Assembly: GCF_041381155.1 (NCBI RefSeq)
Contig: NC_091143.1
Span: 33,295,331 to 33,359,330, forward strand
Source: Argopecten irradians
Lineage: Eukaryota; Mollusca; Bivalvia; Pectinida; Pectinidae
Length of the DNA stretch: 64,000 nucleotides
Direction: 5' to 3'
Shown: positions 10,853-22,557 of the stretch, one piece after another
Numbering within the stretch: the first letter of the stretch is position 1
Layout: each line of letters starts with the position of its first letter
Made by a program: the position numbers and the translations under genes
The notes under the pieces: generated by a model
Told to the model about the DNA's origin: nothing
Database searches by the model: none
Seen by the model: the letters and a program-made list of their open reading frames with translations, nothing else

Positions 10853-11422
10853 TACTTATTGGTAAAATACTAAACCATTATGAACACATGTGTCTTCATA
10901 CTATGTGCAATTTCATTCAGCAAGTCAATGAGATTTAGGTGAATTCTGAAATATTGTTGAAACCCTATCAAAATGAGTGTAAAACACCATAGTGTAAATG
11001 ATATGGAACTTTAAAGTCAAAAGTGGTGTACAAACACAAGTTTTCAGAAAGCGGGGATTTGAGTTAATGCTGTAGATAAGTATTAAAAGGTGATTTCATG
11101 ATAAGGAGGAAAAACTCCATATGGGATATATACAGAAAGTCTGTGGATGTGTTTAATTTCGCATCAATAGAAGATTAAATTCGCTTCATGTTCATTGTGT
11201 GGGATTTTTTCGTAATTTATACTAAAAAAGGGGAATATTCCGGCAGGTTGTGTGTTCAACGGAATTATGGGATTATGCATACTAAATATATTATATAGGG
11301 GGTATTTTTATAAATTCATGCTGTATCTTATTGCCAGAACGTCAAGCCTGATGTTTTTATATAGAATTTAGGGGCATTTCTTATAAAATGATGTTATTAT
11401 AGATCATTGACAGAACGTTAAG

Positions 11423-12312
11423 CTGCTGTGGTCAAACTTCAGAACGCAAACATGTACAATGTACATGTATAACAGGGTATTAACGAGTCTCGAAGGGAAT
11501 GTCCACATTGTCCTATTGTCACTGATTGTAGCATAATTACAGCAGCACATTGACATTATACCGATAACTACACATACAGTCATACACAGGATCGGTAGCA
11601 CCGTCAAACTGGCTATATATTATACATTGCACATGTACATCAGGTACATTTTGTACATGTGTAGCTAGATACATGTGGCGTGCTACACCGAACCTGATAC
11701 ACACAGTCTACGTTTAGAGTCTATTTAAATCAAATATGTAGCTTGTTAACGATACATATTATTATGTAATATAAATAAGACAATACATTACGACTGATAC
11801 GAACCACAGGACGGGTAAGGAGCCGTGACAATCCGTAAAATACGCCACACTACACATACAACACGTGGTCAACTTCCGGAAGTAAACATGGAGAAGGGGG
11901 AGTAACTCAGATATGAAATTTTAGGAATGATACCACTACACTGTAGGCCTATGTGATAAAAATATTATTTATTTGAGGAGATGCAAAATTACCAAATGTA
12001 ATTCAAAATCAAAATTTGAAAGTCGTTTGCAGAATCAGAAATTGGATTTTTGATAATTATCTTGACATGATTGCTCATTGGTTTAAATTAATTATGAAAA
12101 TAATAACTGATGAGTTACTAGGTATGCTCAAAAAGGAAAAAATACAAACAAAATAATAAAATGTGGAGCACAAAAGTTATAATGTAGAGCGACATGAAAT
12201 ATATAGAACATAATTGAATTCGGCTTTTATAACATATTATTCATACATGTATGTCAAAAACCTGTTTATAGTAGCTAGATGATTTATTGAGAGGATAACT
12301 TTTTTTATTATC
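11423..12312. other. No gene seen
   Basis: AT-rich sequence. The minus-strand frame near 11404-11607 has no recognisable similarity. Confidence 0.4.
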
Positions 12313-13809
12313 AGGGACTGCGTCTCGCACTTGGAGCTTTTCGAACAACACCTGTGAAGAGTCGCTAATGGAAGCTAATGAGCCATCTGTAGGCGATCGA
12401 AAAAAGAAATTATCCTTACAGTATGCTGCTCAACTGAAATCTTATCCCAAAAACACCGCAGTTGATCTTGTATTTAATTCATAACACCAGGATATATTCA
12501 CACAAAATCAAAAGCTCATATCACTGACATTTGGAATCAGAATTTCAAAATTTTTGCAGAAATTGAATATAAATTTCGACACAATTAACGAGTACACCGT
12601 ATCGGATGTAACACCATGGCTCATTCAAACATCTGATATCAATTTATCTCTACATGAGCGCGCAAATTCCAGTGCATTACCCAACGAACACAAATCCTCC
12701 TTTCGGAGTGCATTTCCCTGATCATGTTCAGATCTACACTGACGGCTCAAAAGATGGTGATAATGTTGCGGCAGCATGCTGTACATCTAATCACTGTTCC
12801 TCTATCCGACTCCCGGATGTTGTCACAATTTTCTCTGCGAAAGCATGTGCTATCGGTCTGGCTCTTGACCATATCGAGGAACACCGCATTGAAAAGCAAT
12901 GATCTGTTCTGACTCGCTTTCGGTTCTTCAGGCTTTGAAATCAAGAAACCCTAGAAACATATTCATCCAAAATATTTTGATCCGAACATTTCGATTATCT
13001 TCTTAAACTCAAATTACTTATTTCTGGATTCCCAGTCATGTGGGTGTAAAGGGGAATGAAAAAAGACCGATAAAACAACTAGGACTGTTTTTCGCCTAGC
13101 ACAAACAGATTTGAAACTACCATACACTGACTTCAAACCTTCAATTCACTCAGCCATCAAACACCATTGACAACAAAGGTGGTCTATCGAAACAAACAAT
13201 AAACTGTTTAAAATACAACCTACACTTAATCCTAAACTGTCCAGTCGGAGAGATCGCAGAGAGGAAATTGTTCCCTCTCGGCTCGGAACTGGACAAACAT
13301 ATTTTACACATTCCTATCTGTTACGAGGGGAGGATCCTCCTACATGCTATGCATGTGATTCTCCTCTCACAATGGAGTCTATTTTAGTGCACTGGAGTAA
13401 GTTTAAACATATACGAGATAAGTATTACGATGTCTCCAACCTGTACACTTTGTCCCATGTCGTGAGACATAATCGTATTTTCAATTATCTCAAAGAAATC
13501 GGCATTTTAAACAAAATATGAACGATTTCTCATCTTATCATCGTATCAACTCAACATTTTATCGTTACATCAACGTTGTGCATGATTTTTCTCATATGTT
13601 TTAACCAAAACCGTTTTATCCCATGCAAATTTTTTTTTATAAATCAACATTTACAATATATGTTTTAGTTCTTAATTGCCTTTTTTTTCTTATCCCGATC
13701 TTTTAGATGCAATCATTGTATTTATTTTGATATTGACACCTGACCTGTAGTTTGGCCCTAAATGACCTTTGTTGTCGATGGGCCGTAAAACTCAAACAAA
13801 TAAACAAAA
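12313..13809 (+). mobile_element. 5'-truncated, decayed LINE with RNase H domain
   Basis: Translating across frame breaks gives GLRLALGAFRTTPVKSL and LSLQYAAQLKSYP (12316-12460). An RNase H start follows, IYTDGSKDGDNVAAACC with FSAKACAIGLALDHI (about 12730-12880), then CSDSLSVLQALKSRNPRN and FWIPSHVGVKGNE (about 12900-13060) in other frames. Last comes a zinc-knuckle-like region, YLLRGEDPPTCYACDSPLT (about 13318-13375). This order is typical of the 3' half of I/Jockey-superfamily LINEs (for example Nimb-like). The reverse transcriptase and endonuclease are missing. At least two frameshifts and a stop break the frame. The 3' end is probably near 13809 (GTCGATGGGCCGTAAAACTC followed by AAACAAATAAACAAAAG). 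Confidence 0.8.
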
Positions 13810-14701
13810 GACGACCTCATACACTTTACATTATACAGATGACTAGTACTCTAGTCCCTGTGTTTCTGTCCGTAAGGAATACCTCTTATTTACGAATGCC
13901 GACAAGAGACCTGGCAAAAAGAAATGAAAAACTCTAATGCTTTTTATCATTGTACAGTTTTTCACATTTTTGTGTACCATTAATGTTTCAAAAACATATG
14001 ACACATCATATCATCACAAAGATGTGAAAGCAGTGTTTATGTGAGTAGTTATTTTTATATCTTTCTGTACAAAAAAGAACGGCCGAAAACAGCCATGGCA
14101 CAGAAACATGTAGAAGACGAGAGACGTAGAAGTTTCTGAATTTGACAAATGACTTTCTGATAGAAGTGTCAACAGTTAGATTGTGTAAATCTTCATGGGA
14201 AAACACCATAAAACAATTAGACAAATACGATAATGTTTGAAACCATGTTTTATTTATTTGTCTACATAATAAGAATGACCACATCATATAGGTTTTATTT
14301 AACAATTTTAGGCCCCAAGTTACACCCGAAAAATAGCACAATAGTTTCGTTCTGTTTGTCCTCAGAAGTGCGCTTGTTGTAACGCCCTAATCGAACCGCT
14401 ACTATTCGGAGTCAGCTCTGGTCATGGTGTTTGATAACAACATTCCAATGCTCTTTTCATATCTTTGTGTACCATACTTTTACGTGTTTTTGTACCACTG
14501 ACGGAACAAAAAGATGTGAAAGCTCAAACCCTTTCATATATTTTTATAAAACGCTTTCACATGTTTTTGTACCACTGATGGTACAGAAAGATGTGAAAGG
14601 CAAGTCGTTTCACATGTTTATGTACATGCTTTCACATACACTTATTTGTTCCATCAGTGGTATAAAAACATTTGAAAAGAAATTAGCTTTCACATCGTTT
14701 G
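13464..14701. repeat. 1.24-kb tandem duplication, copy 1
   Basis: From GAGACATAATCGTATTTTCA to TTTCACATCGTTT, repeated immediately downstream with only a few changes. It contains the last part of the LINE and the left half of the inverted-repeat element. Matching short frames on both strands in the two copies are a by-product of the duplication. Confidence 0.92.
13893..13980. mobile_element. Left terminal inverted repeat of a ~2.2-kb foldback element
   Basis: CGAATGCCGACAAGAGACCT through AACTCTAATGCTTTTTATCA and TTTTTCACATTTTTGTGTAC pairs with the inverse at 16045-16132. A second copy of this left arm, from the tandem duplication, begins near 15131. Confidence 0.7.
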
Positions 14702-15934
14702 GAGACATAATCGTATTTTCAATTATCTCAAAGAGATCGGTATTTTAAACAAAATATGAACGTTTTCTCATCATATCATTGTATCAACTCAACATTTTAT
14801 CGTTACATCAACGTTGTGCATGATTTTTCTCATATGTTTTAACAAAAACCGTTTTATCCCATGCAATTTTTTTTTATAAAATCAACATTTACAATATATG
14901 TTTTAGTTCTTAATTGCCTTTTTTTTCTTATCCCGATCTTTTAGATGCAATCATTGTATTTATTTTGATATTGACACCTGACCTGTAGTTTGGCCCTAAA
15001 TGACCTTTGTTGTCGATGGGCCGTAAAACTCAAACAAATAAACAAAAGACGACTTCATACACTTTACATTATACAGATGACTAGTACTCTAGTCCCTGTG
15101 TTTCTGTCCGTAAGGAATACCTCTTATTTACGAATGCCGACAAGAGACCTGGCAAAAAGAAATGAAAAACTTTAACGCTTTTTATCATTGTACAGTTTTT
15201 CACATTTTTGTGTACCATTAATGTTTCAAAAACATATGACACATCATATCATCACAAAGATGTGAAAGCAGTGTTTATGTGAGTAGTCATTTTTATATCT
15301 TTCTGTACAAAAAAGAACGGCCGAAAACAGCCATGGCACAGAAACATGTAGAAGACGAGAGACGTAGAAGTTTCTGAGTTTGACAAATGACTTTCTGATG
15401 GAAGTCTCAACAGTTAGCTTGTGTAAATCTTCATGGGAAAACACCATAAAACAATTAGACAAATACGATAATGTTTGAAACCATGTTTTATTTATTTGTC
15501 TACATAATAAGAATGACCACATCATATAGGTTTTATTTAACAATTTTAGGCCCCAAGTTACACCCGAAAAATAGCACAATAGTTTCGTTCTGTTTGTCCT
15601 CAGAAGTGCGCTTGTTGTAACGCCCTAATCGAACCGCTACTATTCGGAGTCAGCTCTGGTCATGGTGTTTGATAACAACATTCCAATGCTCTTTTCATAT
15701 CTTTGTGTACCATACTTTTACGTGTTTTTGTACCACTGACGGAACAAAAAGATGTGAAAGCTCAAACCCTTTCATATATTTTTATACAACGCTTTCACAT
15801 GTTTTTGTACCACTGATGGTACAGAAAGATGTGAAAGGCAAGTCGTTTCACATGTTTATGTACATGCTTTCACATCTATTTGTTCCATCAGTGGTATAAA
15901 AACATTTGAAAAGAAATTAGCTTTCACATCGTTT
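14702..15934. repeat. 1.24-kb tandem duplication, copy 2
   Basis: Second copy, offset 1238 bp. The junction GTTTGGAGACATAATCG at 14697-14713 marks the fusion of the unit's end to its start. Differences include small indels (for example CACATACACTTATTTG against CACATCTATTTG). Confidence 0.92.
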
Positions 15935-16044
15935 TGCCGGCTCATTTCGGCTAATGGTACCTAAACATGTGAATGTAATCTGAATTTTCCAGTGATGTTT
16001 ATAATCTTTCTGTAACGCACTTTCACATACTTTTGTACCATATC

Positions 16045-16132
16045 ATAGTACATAAAGATGTGAAAAAACTGTACCATGATAAAAAGCATTAGAGTTTTAC
16101 ATATTTTTTTGCTAGGCTCTTATCGGCCATCG
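16045..16132. mobile_element. Right terminal inverted repeat of the foldback element
   Basis: TGTGAAAAAACTGTACCATG, ATAAAAAGCATTAGAGTTTT and GCTCTTATCGGCCATCG are the inverse of 13893-13980, with good identity over about 85 bp. Confidence 0.7.
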
Positions 16133-16454
16133 TACTTATTGACTCTCAGGCAACCAAAAAAGCCATATACCCGACATTATGTTTAACGTGCACTTTATTT
16201 TTAAAACAAAGAGATAAGGCCGAGTGTTTTAATATTTACTACCGATAAATCCCCGTCTTATCGTGGCTCCAATGACAAATGATAATACTTTAAATGAAAA
16301 ACACCACTTACGGAGCATATTAGTCATGTCTATAAACTAAATCAATAATAAACATACGTTTTTATAGATAAGACATTCAATGTGGTCGACTGAAATGATT
16401 CAACACTCCACTCAATGTAGAATTCTGATTACCGTGTAAGAGTAGTTGAGTTTT
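16133..16454. other. No gene seen
   Basis: AT-rich spacer with no tandem structure or coding potential. Confidence 0.4.
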
Positions 16455-16690
16455 AATGAATATATATCATAAAATACACAATCAAAATGTATTCCATAGA
16501 AAATAATATTTAATGAATGTATTTTATAAAAATATATATTTAATGAATGTATTCCATCAAAATACATATTTAATGAATGTTTTCAATAAAAATACATACT
16601 TAATAAATATATTCCATTAAAATACATATTTAGTTACATATTCCAAAAATACACGTTTAATCAATGTATTCCAAAAAAATACTTATTTAT
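16455..16690. repeat. Degenerate ~40-bp AT-rich tandem repeat
   Basis: About six diverged units containing AATACATATTTAATGAATGT followed by ATTCCATAA-like text. Confidence 0.75.
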
Positions 16691-17466
16691 TTGTTTTGAA
16701 TGCACATTTTGATACGTGCACACCAGTTCATCACATAAACACAATTCATTTCCAAAAGACACTTTATAAACCCTATAATGTCCCTTTCCCAGTGAAATTC
16801 ATATTAAAAATACTGTATTTGCAGCTATGCTTTTTATTTCTTGTTTTATTGGATTCTCAGGAAAGAGCAGATTCTAGTTACTTAGAGATTAGAAAAAAGT
16901 ATGAAAAACGTCATACATTCTACTCTTCAAGTTGGCCTTGATATTTTAGTATATTGGCAGGTCACCAGATTGGAATACCCGCAGAGCAGATGTTAGTATT
17001 TCAAATGCAATCGGTTATATATCTTCCTACAGCTCAGTGATTTTAAATACACTTTAAAGTACAACAGATCAATACCTTAGTTAGTACAAGTTTTGGTGGA
17101 TTTTGTTACAGTAAAATCATCAAAGTGTTCAGAAGGAGTACTATACTGTATTTAATATATAAATAACTTATCTCTGAATGTCGGTGATAAAAACAACTTA
17201 TCTTCGACAACAATATATTTAAGTCTGTTAACTACTTTGATAATTCAATGACGTGTTTTTTTGTTTCCCTTTTTTAGGGAGTGGGTTGGATGGATTGAGA
17301 AAGCCAAGATATTATGAGAAAATCATCGAACGACAATCTTTTTGTTTATTATAATAGCGTGCACATATGTGTTGAACAGGCACACAGCCTGATGTAGCCC
17401 GAGATACTCTGGCCCTGACACCAGACTTAGACATTATGACAGATATGTCTGCTAAGCCTTATTTGG
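16691..17466. other. No gene seen
   Basis: AT-rich. A short plus-strand frame at 16696-16941 has no recognisable similarity. Confidence 0.4.
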
Positions 17467-18738
17467 ATGGAGGATTAGGTATGGAGGCATAAGGTTAGGT
17501 GTGGAATCCTAGGGTTAGGTGTGGAGGTCTAAGGTGAGGTGTGGAGGTCTATGGTTAGGTGTGGAGGCCTAAGGTTAGGTGTGGAGGTCTAAGGTTAGGT
17601 GTGGAGGCCTAAGGTGAGGTGTGGAGGCCTAAGGTTAGGTGTGGAGGCCTAAGGTGAGGTGTGGAGGTCTAAGGTTAGGTGTGGAGGTCTAAGGTTAGGT
17701 GTGGAGGTCTAAGGTTAGGTGTGGAGGTCTAAGGTGAGGTGTGGAGGCCTAAGGTGAGGTGTGGAGGCCTAAGGTTAGGTGTGGAGGCCTAAGGTTAGGT
17801 GTGGAGGCCTAAGGTTATATTTAGGGGCCTAGGGTTAGGTGTGCAGGTCTATGGTTAGGTGTGGAGGCCTAAGGTTAGGTGTGGAGGTCTAAGGTGAGGT
17901 GTGGAGGCCTAAGGTGAGGTGTTGAGGCCTAAGGTTAGGTGTGGAGGCCTAAGGTTAGATTTAGGGGCCTAGGGTTAGGTGTGGAGGTCTATGGTTAGGT
18001 GTGGAGGCCTAGGGTTAGGTGTGGAGGCCTAAGGTGAGGTGTGGAGGCCTAAGGTTAGGTGTTGAGGCCTAAGGTTAGGTGTGGAGGCCTAAGGTTAGAT
18101 TTAGGGGCCTAGGGTTAGGTGTGGAGGCCTAAGGTTAGGTGTGGAGTTCTAATGTTAGGTGTGGAGGTCTATGGTTAGGTGTGGAGGTCTATGGTTAGGT
18201 ATTGAGGCCTAAGATTAGATTTAGGGGCCTAGGGTTAGGTGTGGAGGCCTAAGGTGAGGTGTAGAGGCCTAAGGGTAGATGTGGAGGCCTAAGGTTAGGT
18301 GTGGAGGTCTATGGTTAGGTGTGCAGGTCTATGGTTAGGTGTGGAGGCCTAAGGTTAGGTGTGTAGGCCTAAGGTTAGGTGTGGAGGCCTAAGGTTATGT
18401 GTGAAGGTCTAATGTTAGGTGTGGAGGTCTATGGTTAGGTGTGGAGGTCTATGGTTAGGTATTGAGGCCTAAGGTTAGGTGTTGAGGCCTAAGATTAGAT
18501 TTAGGGGCCTAGGGTTAGGTGTGGAGGCCTAAGGTGAGGTGTAGAGGCCTAAGGGTAGATGTGGAGGCCTAAGGTTAGGTGTGGAGGTCTATGGTTAGGT
18601 GTGCAGGTCTATGGTTAGGTGTGGAGGCCTAAGGTTAGGTGTGTAGGCCTAAGGTTAGGTGTGGAGGCCTAAGGTTAGGTGTGAAGGTCTAAGGTTAGGT
18701 GTGAAGGCCTAAAGTTAGATGTGGAGACCTAAGGTTAG
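17467..18738. repeat. 20-bp telomere-like satellite, about 63 copies
   Basis: Unit GGTTAGGTGTGGAGGCCTAA in strict 20-bp register. Variants carry TCT for CCT, GGTGAGG for GGTTAGG, and a GATTTAGGGG form that recurs. A stretch from about 18205 is repeated almost exactly from about 18485, giving a 280-bp (14-unit) higher-order repeat. The TTAGG/TTAGGGG words resemble animal telomere repeats, but the unit is not a plain telomere repeat. Confidence 0.95.
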
Positions 18739-19514
18739 CATCAGTCACCGTTTGTCCAACTAATACCCCGTGAAGTATTTTATATCACACTCCTCCAGTT
18801 ATTTACATAGTTACCATTTTTTTTATCTGATATAACCTATCAGGAAAAAATCTTAAATTAATAATTCTTTGTCTTATTTTTCATCTGCCTTTAAGCGTAT
18901 GAGTATATTATCTGATCATTAATGCAATAAATTTGTCTTGATAAAACAATTATGTACCATGGAGGCACTGATAGTTTCAGGATTAAAATCATAGTATGTC
19001 TTTTTGTATATACACATACCATTTATACTATAATTATATGTTAATCGTAAAGATCCTAACAGGTAATTGTATTATATCAAATACTCCATTTACCCGGAGT
19101 AAGTAATCTACAAATATATTCACATTATATCATATACTTATATATATATAATTCAATACTAGGGTTTGTTTAATCTACATGTGTCAGTGTGTCAGAGAAA
19201 CAGGATCACAGCCGTACACGTAGGTCGTTAATTATAACCGATATATGATCAGTAGGAAACCTTATAGCCGAACGTTTCGCCAGTGTATACGTACCGATCT
19301 GATTCTTTTAAAAATATTGAAAATTAATATGATGTTAATTGAAGCGTTAAATGTTAGCGTACATTTGTATTGTAATTAGCATATACTATGGCATTTAAGG
19401 TTTGTTTTGCTGACCCGACGCTCATACAGTGTCTACTGTATCACCTGTGAATACATTTCTTATAAAGAAATGTATTGAATAGCTGATCGGGATCTTACAA
19501 AGAACACCAAGACT
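18739..19514. other. AT-rich sequence with one small hairpin
   Basis: No gene seen. A perfect 12-bp-arm hairpin (AATACATTTCTT / AAGAAATGTATT) lies at 19450-19476, just upstream of the candidate exon at 19515. Confidence 0.45.
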
Positions 19515-19547
19515 ATGTCCAACGTCAACAAACAACGAACGCGCGAT
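19515..19547 (+). CDS. Candidate first coding exon (11 codons) with a consensus splice donor
   Basis: ATG at 19515 opens MSNVNKQRTRD and runs directly into GTAAGT at 19548, ending in phase 0. The exon at 34749 (after TACTTCCAG) also opens in phase 0 with GAAGACATGGCC. The two would join in frame as the N-terminus of the unknown 204-residue protein, adding 13 residues. The intron would be about 15.2 kb and contain the 38-, 34-, 48- and 36-bp satellites. This is inference from one donor and phase compatibility; a chance ATG-donor pair is possible. Confidence 0.3.
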
Positions 19548-20887
19548 GTAAGTAATAGATTTATTTATATATGTGGAAGTTTTGAGCCATTTAAAATCCT
19601 GAATATGCTATATAGGACCTTTTTATCTTTGTTCTTGCCTATTGTTTTGCATGGTGTTTTGTACCAGAGGTCGTTGTTAGATTGGTTTTATTTTCATTAA
19701 CGAACCGATAAATCCAACTATCAATTATCACAATCTAAACTTGTAGATTGACGGAGTGTTAATGTGTTCTGATACTGACCGAGTGTTGGTATTGATCTCA
19801 CAGAACACAATAGCTTTGAGTTGGGGAACTGGTTCGGAATAAATGTGTGTAGGGCAATGCCAGGTCTAGGTTTGTGCATTACAATTAGGTGGTATACACC
19901 AGTTCGGAAGGGAGAATTACCGGCCCTCCAAAACAGTGAGTACACATGTTTATAATATTTATAACGATAAACTGTTCAATTTATTGTTGTTTGTAACGTC
20001 GTCAAAACTGCTTATCTCTAGTGTAAATTGCAATATTACATTGTTTAATTATATCGATATAATCAGCGTCATTATGTTTGATTATGCATAATTATATAAT
20101 ATATCCAATCTAATGATAGATATGATGAAGTGTTATATACTACGATTCAAAACCACGTACATATACCCCATTTTACACCATAGTAACTGGTAGGATTAAT
20201 TGGAGGAGAAACCGTTATTAACAGTGGAAATCACTGGTTACATTACACTGTACATGACAACAGCCTCAGGTTTTAAAAACATAATTTACATTTCTTGACT
20301 TAAGAAATATCAGTGCCACAAGAAGATTTGTAATTTTTTGTAATACAAGATTTTATTTATTTTAACACAACATTTAATTCATTTTAATACATTTAATTTA
20401 TTTTAATACATTTAATTTATTTTGATACAACATTTAATTTATTTTATTTCAACGTTTTAATATGTAATACAACATTTTTGAATCACTTGAAGTGGCGGTT
20501 AAAAAACAATGTCACCGTCAATAAGATAGATATGACAACATTACCGAGATGTGTTCAAAAATATCCTAAACATTGTAGTTTTGTAGGGTTAAGTAAATAC
20601 ATACACAGAAGGCCTTGATAAAGATATTGATATAAACATGAAGAACAGCCTTTATTTTCTCCATACAGCAGACATCGATTTTATACACCATGACACAATC
20701 ACTAGTGAACCATTGCTACATATATAACTCAATTTGTATTAATGAATAGTGAACTTATAAAGTCTACTAATTGTATAAATCGAAATCAATAATTACGGTA
20801 ATCGATTTTCGGAAATAAACGTCAATAGAATAGTGTCCCCAAAGTTTGATCAGACTCACATTCAGAGTATAAGGTTATGATCCAAAC
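19548..20887. other. No gene seen; AT-rich
   Basis: Contains a short degenerate run of TTTAATTTATTTTAATACA units near 20350-20450. Short frames at 19721-19945 have no recognisable similarity. Confidence 0.45.
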
Positions 20888-21305
20888 AAAAGTAACTCAT
20901 ATTAACGATACGTGTAATTAAATACTAAATTAACTCCTATTAACGATGCTTGTAATTAAATACTTAAGTAACTCCTATTAACGATACGTGTAATTAAATA
21001 CTTAAGTAACTCCTATTAACGATGCGTGTAATTAAATACTTAAGTAACTCCTATTAACGATGCGTGTAATTAAATACTTAAGTAACTCCTATTAACGATA
21101 CGTGTAATTAAATACTTAAGTAACTCCTATTAACGATGCGTGTAATTAAATACTTAAGTAACTCCTATTAACGATGCGTGTAATTAAATACTTAAGTAAC
21201 TCCTATTAACGATGCGTGTAATTAAATACTAAAGTGGAGCATCTTTAACGATACGTGTAATTAAATACTAAAGTAACAACTATTTACTATACGTGTAATT
21301 AAATA
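20888..21305. repeat. 38-bp satellite, subfamily 1 (about 11 copies)
   Basis: Unit TAACTCCTATTAACGATGCG followed by TGTAATTAAATACTTAAG. Central copies are nearly identical and the outer copies diverge. Confidence 0.92.
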
Positions 21306-21420
21306 CTAAAGTACAAATGTAAAATTTAACTCCTACTAACGCGCGTTATTCGATTCGTCTGCAATCCTGGGAGAATTATAGGACCATATATCCCCCAAGA
21401 AGGCAATTTAATGCTTAATT
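21306..21420. other. Spacer interrupting the 38-bp satellite
   Basis: About 115 bases not in register with either subfamily, including AACGCGCGTTATTCGATTCG. It could be an insertion or the old boundary between two expansions. Confidence 0.6.
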
Positions 21421-21790
21421 AAAGTAACTCCTATTTGCGATACGTGTAATCAAAAATTAAAGTAACTTCTATTTACGATACGAGTAATCAAAAACTAAAG
21501 TAACTTCTATTTACGATACGTGTAATCAAAAACTAAAGTAACTTCTATTTACGATACGTGTAATCAAAAACTAAAGTAACTCCTATTTACGATACGTGTA
21601 ATCAAAAACTAAAGTAACTTCTATTTACAATACGTGTAAACAAAAACTAAAGTAACTTCTATTTACAATACGTGTAATCAAAAACTAAAGTAACTTCTAT
21701 TTACGATACGTGTAAACAAAAACTAAAGTAACTTCTATTTACAATACGTGTAATCAAAAACTAAAGTAACTTCTATTTACGATACGTGTA
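21421..21790. repeat. 38-bp satellite, subfamily 2 (about 10 copies)
   Basis: Unit TAACTTCTATTTACGATACG followed by TGTAATCAAAAACTAAAG. Same length and register as subfamily 1 but with consistent diagnostic changes (CTCC/CTTC, TTAACG/TTTACG, ATTAAATAC/ATCAAAAAC). Confidence 0.92.
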
Positions 21791-22557
21791 ATGAAGTATT
21801 GAAGTACAGTTTAGCATTAATTGTGGTAACATAGCTTGACCAGGCAGTGGTATTACTCCTCGTATAATGAAGAAAAGTTTATTTAAAGTATAGAACTAGT
21901 TTATACGTGTCAGGTGTAGTAATTAAATTATCTGAATTAATTCACCCACTGGGACAGGTTTTTGAGGTGATTTAAATAATAACATACATATAGAAAAAAA
22001 ACTACTACATTATGCAAAAGGTCTGTGTGATATATAATACTGTACACAAACCATTTAATAAACCATGTTATATTGCACGGTATGAGATGTTATGTTGCAC
22101 GGCTTTAGGAACACCTCGCCGTTGTTATCTAGTTTTGAATATTTACATTTTGCCACAGCGACTCCCATTACTCTAATGATAATCGTGATCTGCATTATGA
22201 GCCAATAAATGCAGCCTAGACTTGGTGTAGTAATATAATATCTACATAAATGGATGTGAGTCTTGTTTACTGATATCATGTTAGTCCGCGCGGGAAATTT
22301 GACATTGTAGTTGAATGAACCAGTTTGATTATGAAACTTATAAAAAAATCTTTAAAATGTCTGGATAATTGAAAGTAAACTGAATACCTATTGAAAAACA
22401 TTGAAATTTTGTTATCTTTTCAATCTTTTATAGGGACTATTTTTTATCACATTGAACTTGACTGTTGAGGTTAAATGGCTGAAGTAGGAAATTCAAATGT
22501 TCACTTGCATTTTAATTATGTTTTACTTTGAAAAGAAAGTAACTTGAAAAGTGAATA
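21791..22557. other. No gene seen
   Basis: AT-rich. A short minus-strand frame at 22055-22279 has no recognisable similarity. Confidence 0.4.

Larger units (their letters stand above)
8742..11422. mobile_element. Expanded foldback element carrying a 78-bp satellite in one arm
   Basis: The left end (CTTAATGGTTTGTCAATGTA) is the imperfect inverse of the right end (ATCATTGACAGAACGTTAAG). The left arm holds about 25 tandem copies of a 78-bp unit. The right arm (about 11290-11422) holds two diverged copies in inverted orientation. A further inverted repeat (10745-10852) lies between them. The arm unit matches the arms of the compact MITE at 38212-38354. No transposase is encoded. Confidence 0.6.

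Noticed and set aside
12654..12902. Intact RNase H gene
   Set aside because: It continues in other frames downstream and is flanked by other LINE fragments, so it is part of a broken retrotransposon.
13752..15899. Pairs of matching short frames on both strands, repeated 1238 bp apart
   Set aside because: Their duplication follows the DNA duplication. The first pair overlaps the LINE 3' end and the others lie in inverted-repeat sequence.
17467..18738. Genuine chromosome end
   Set aside because: The unit is 20 bp, not TTAGGG; it is flanked on both sides by ordinary sequence and lies far inside the window.
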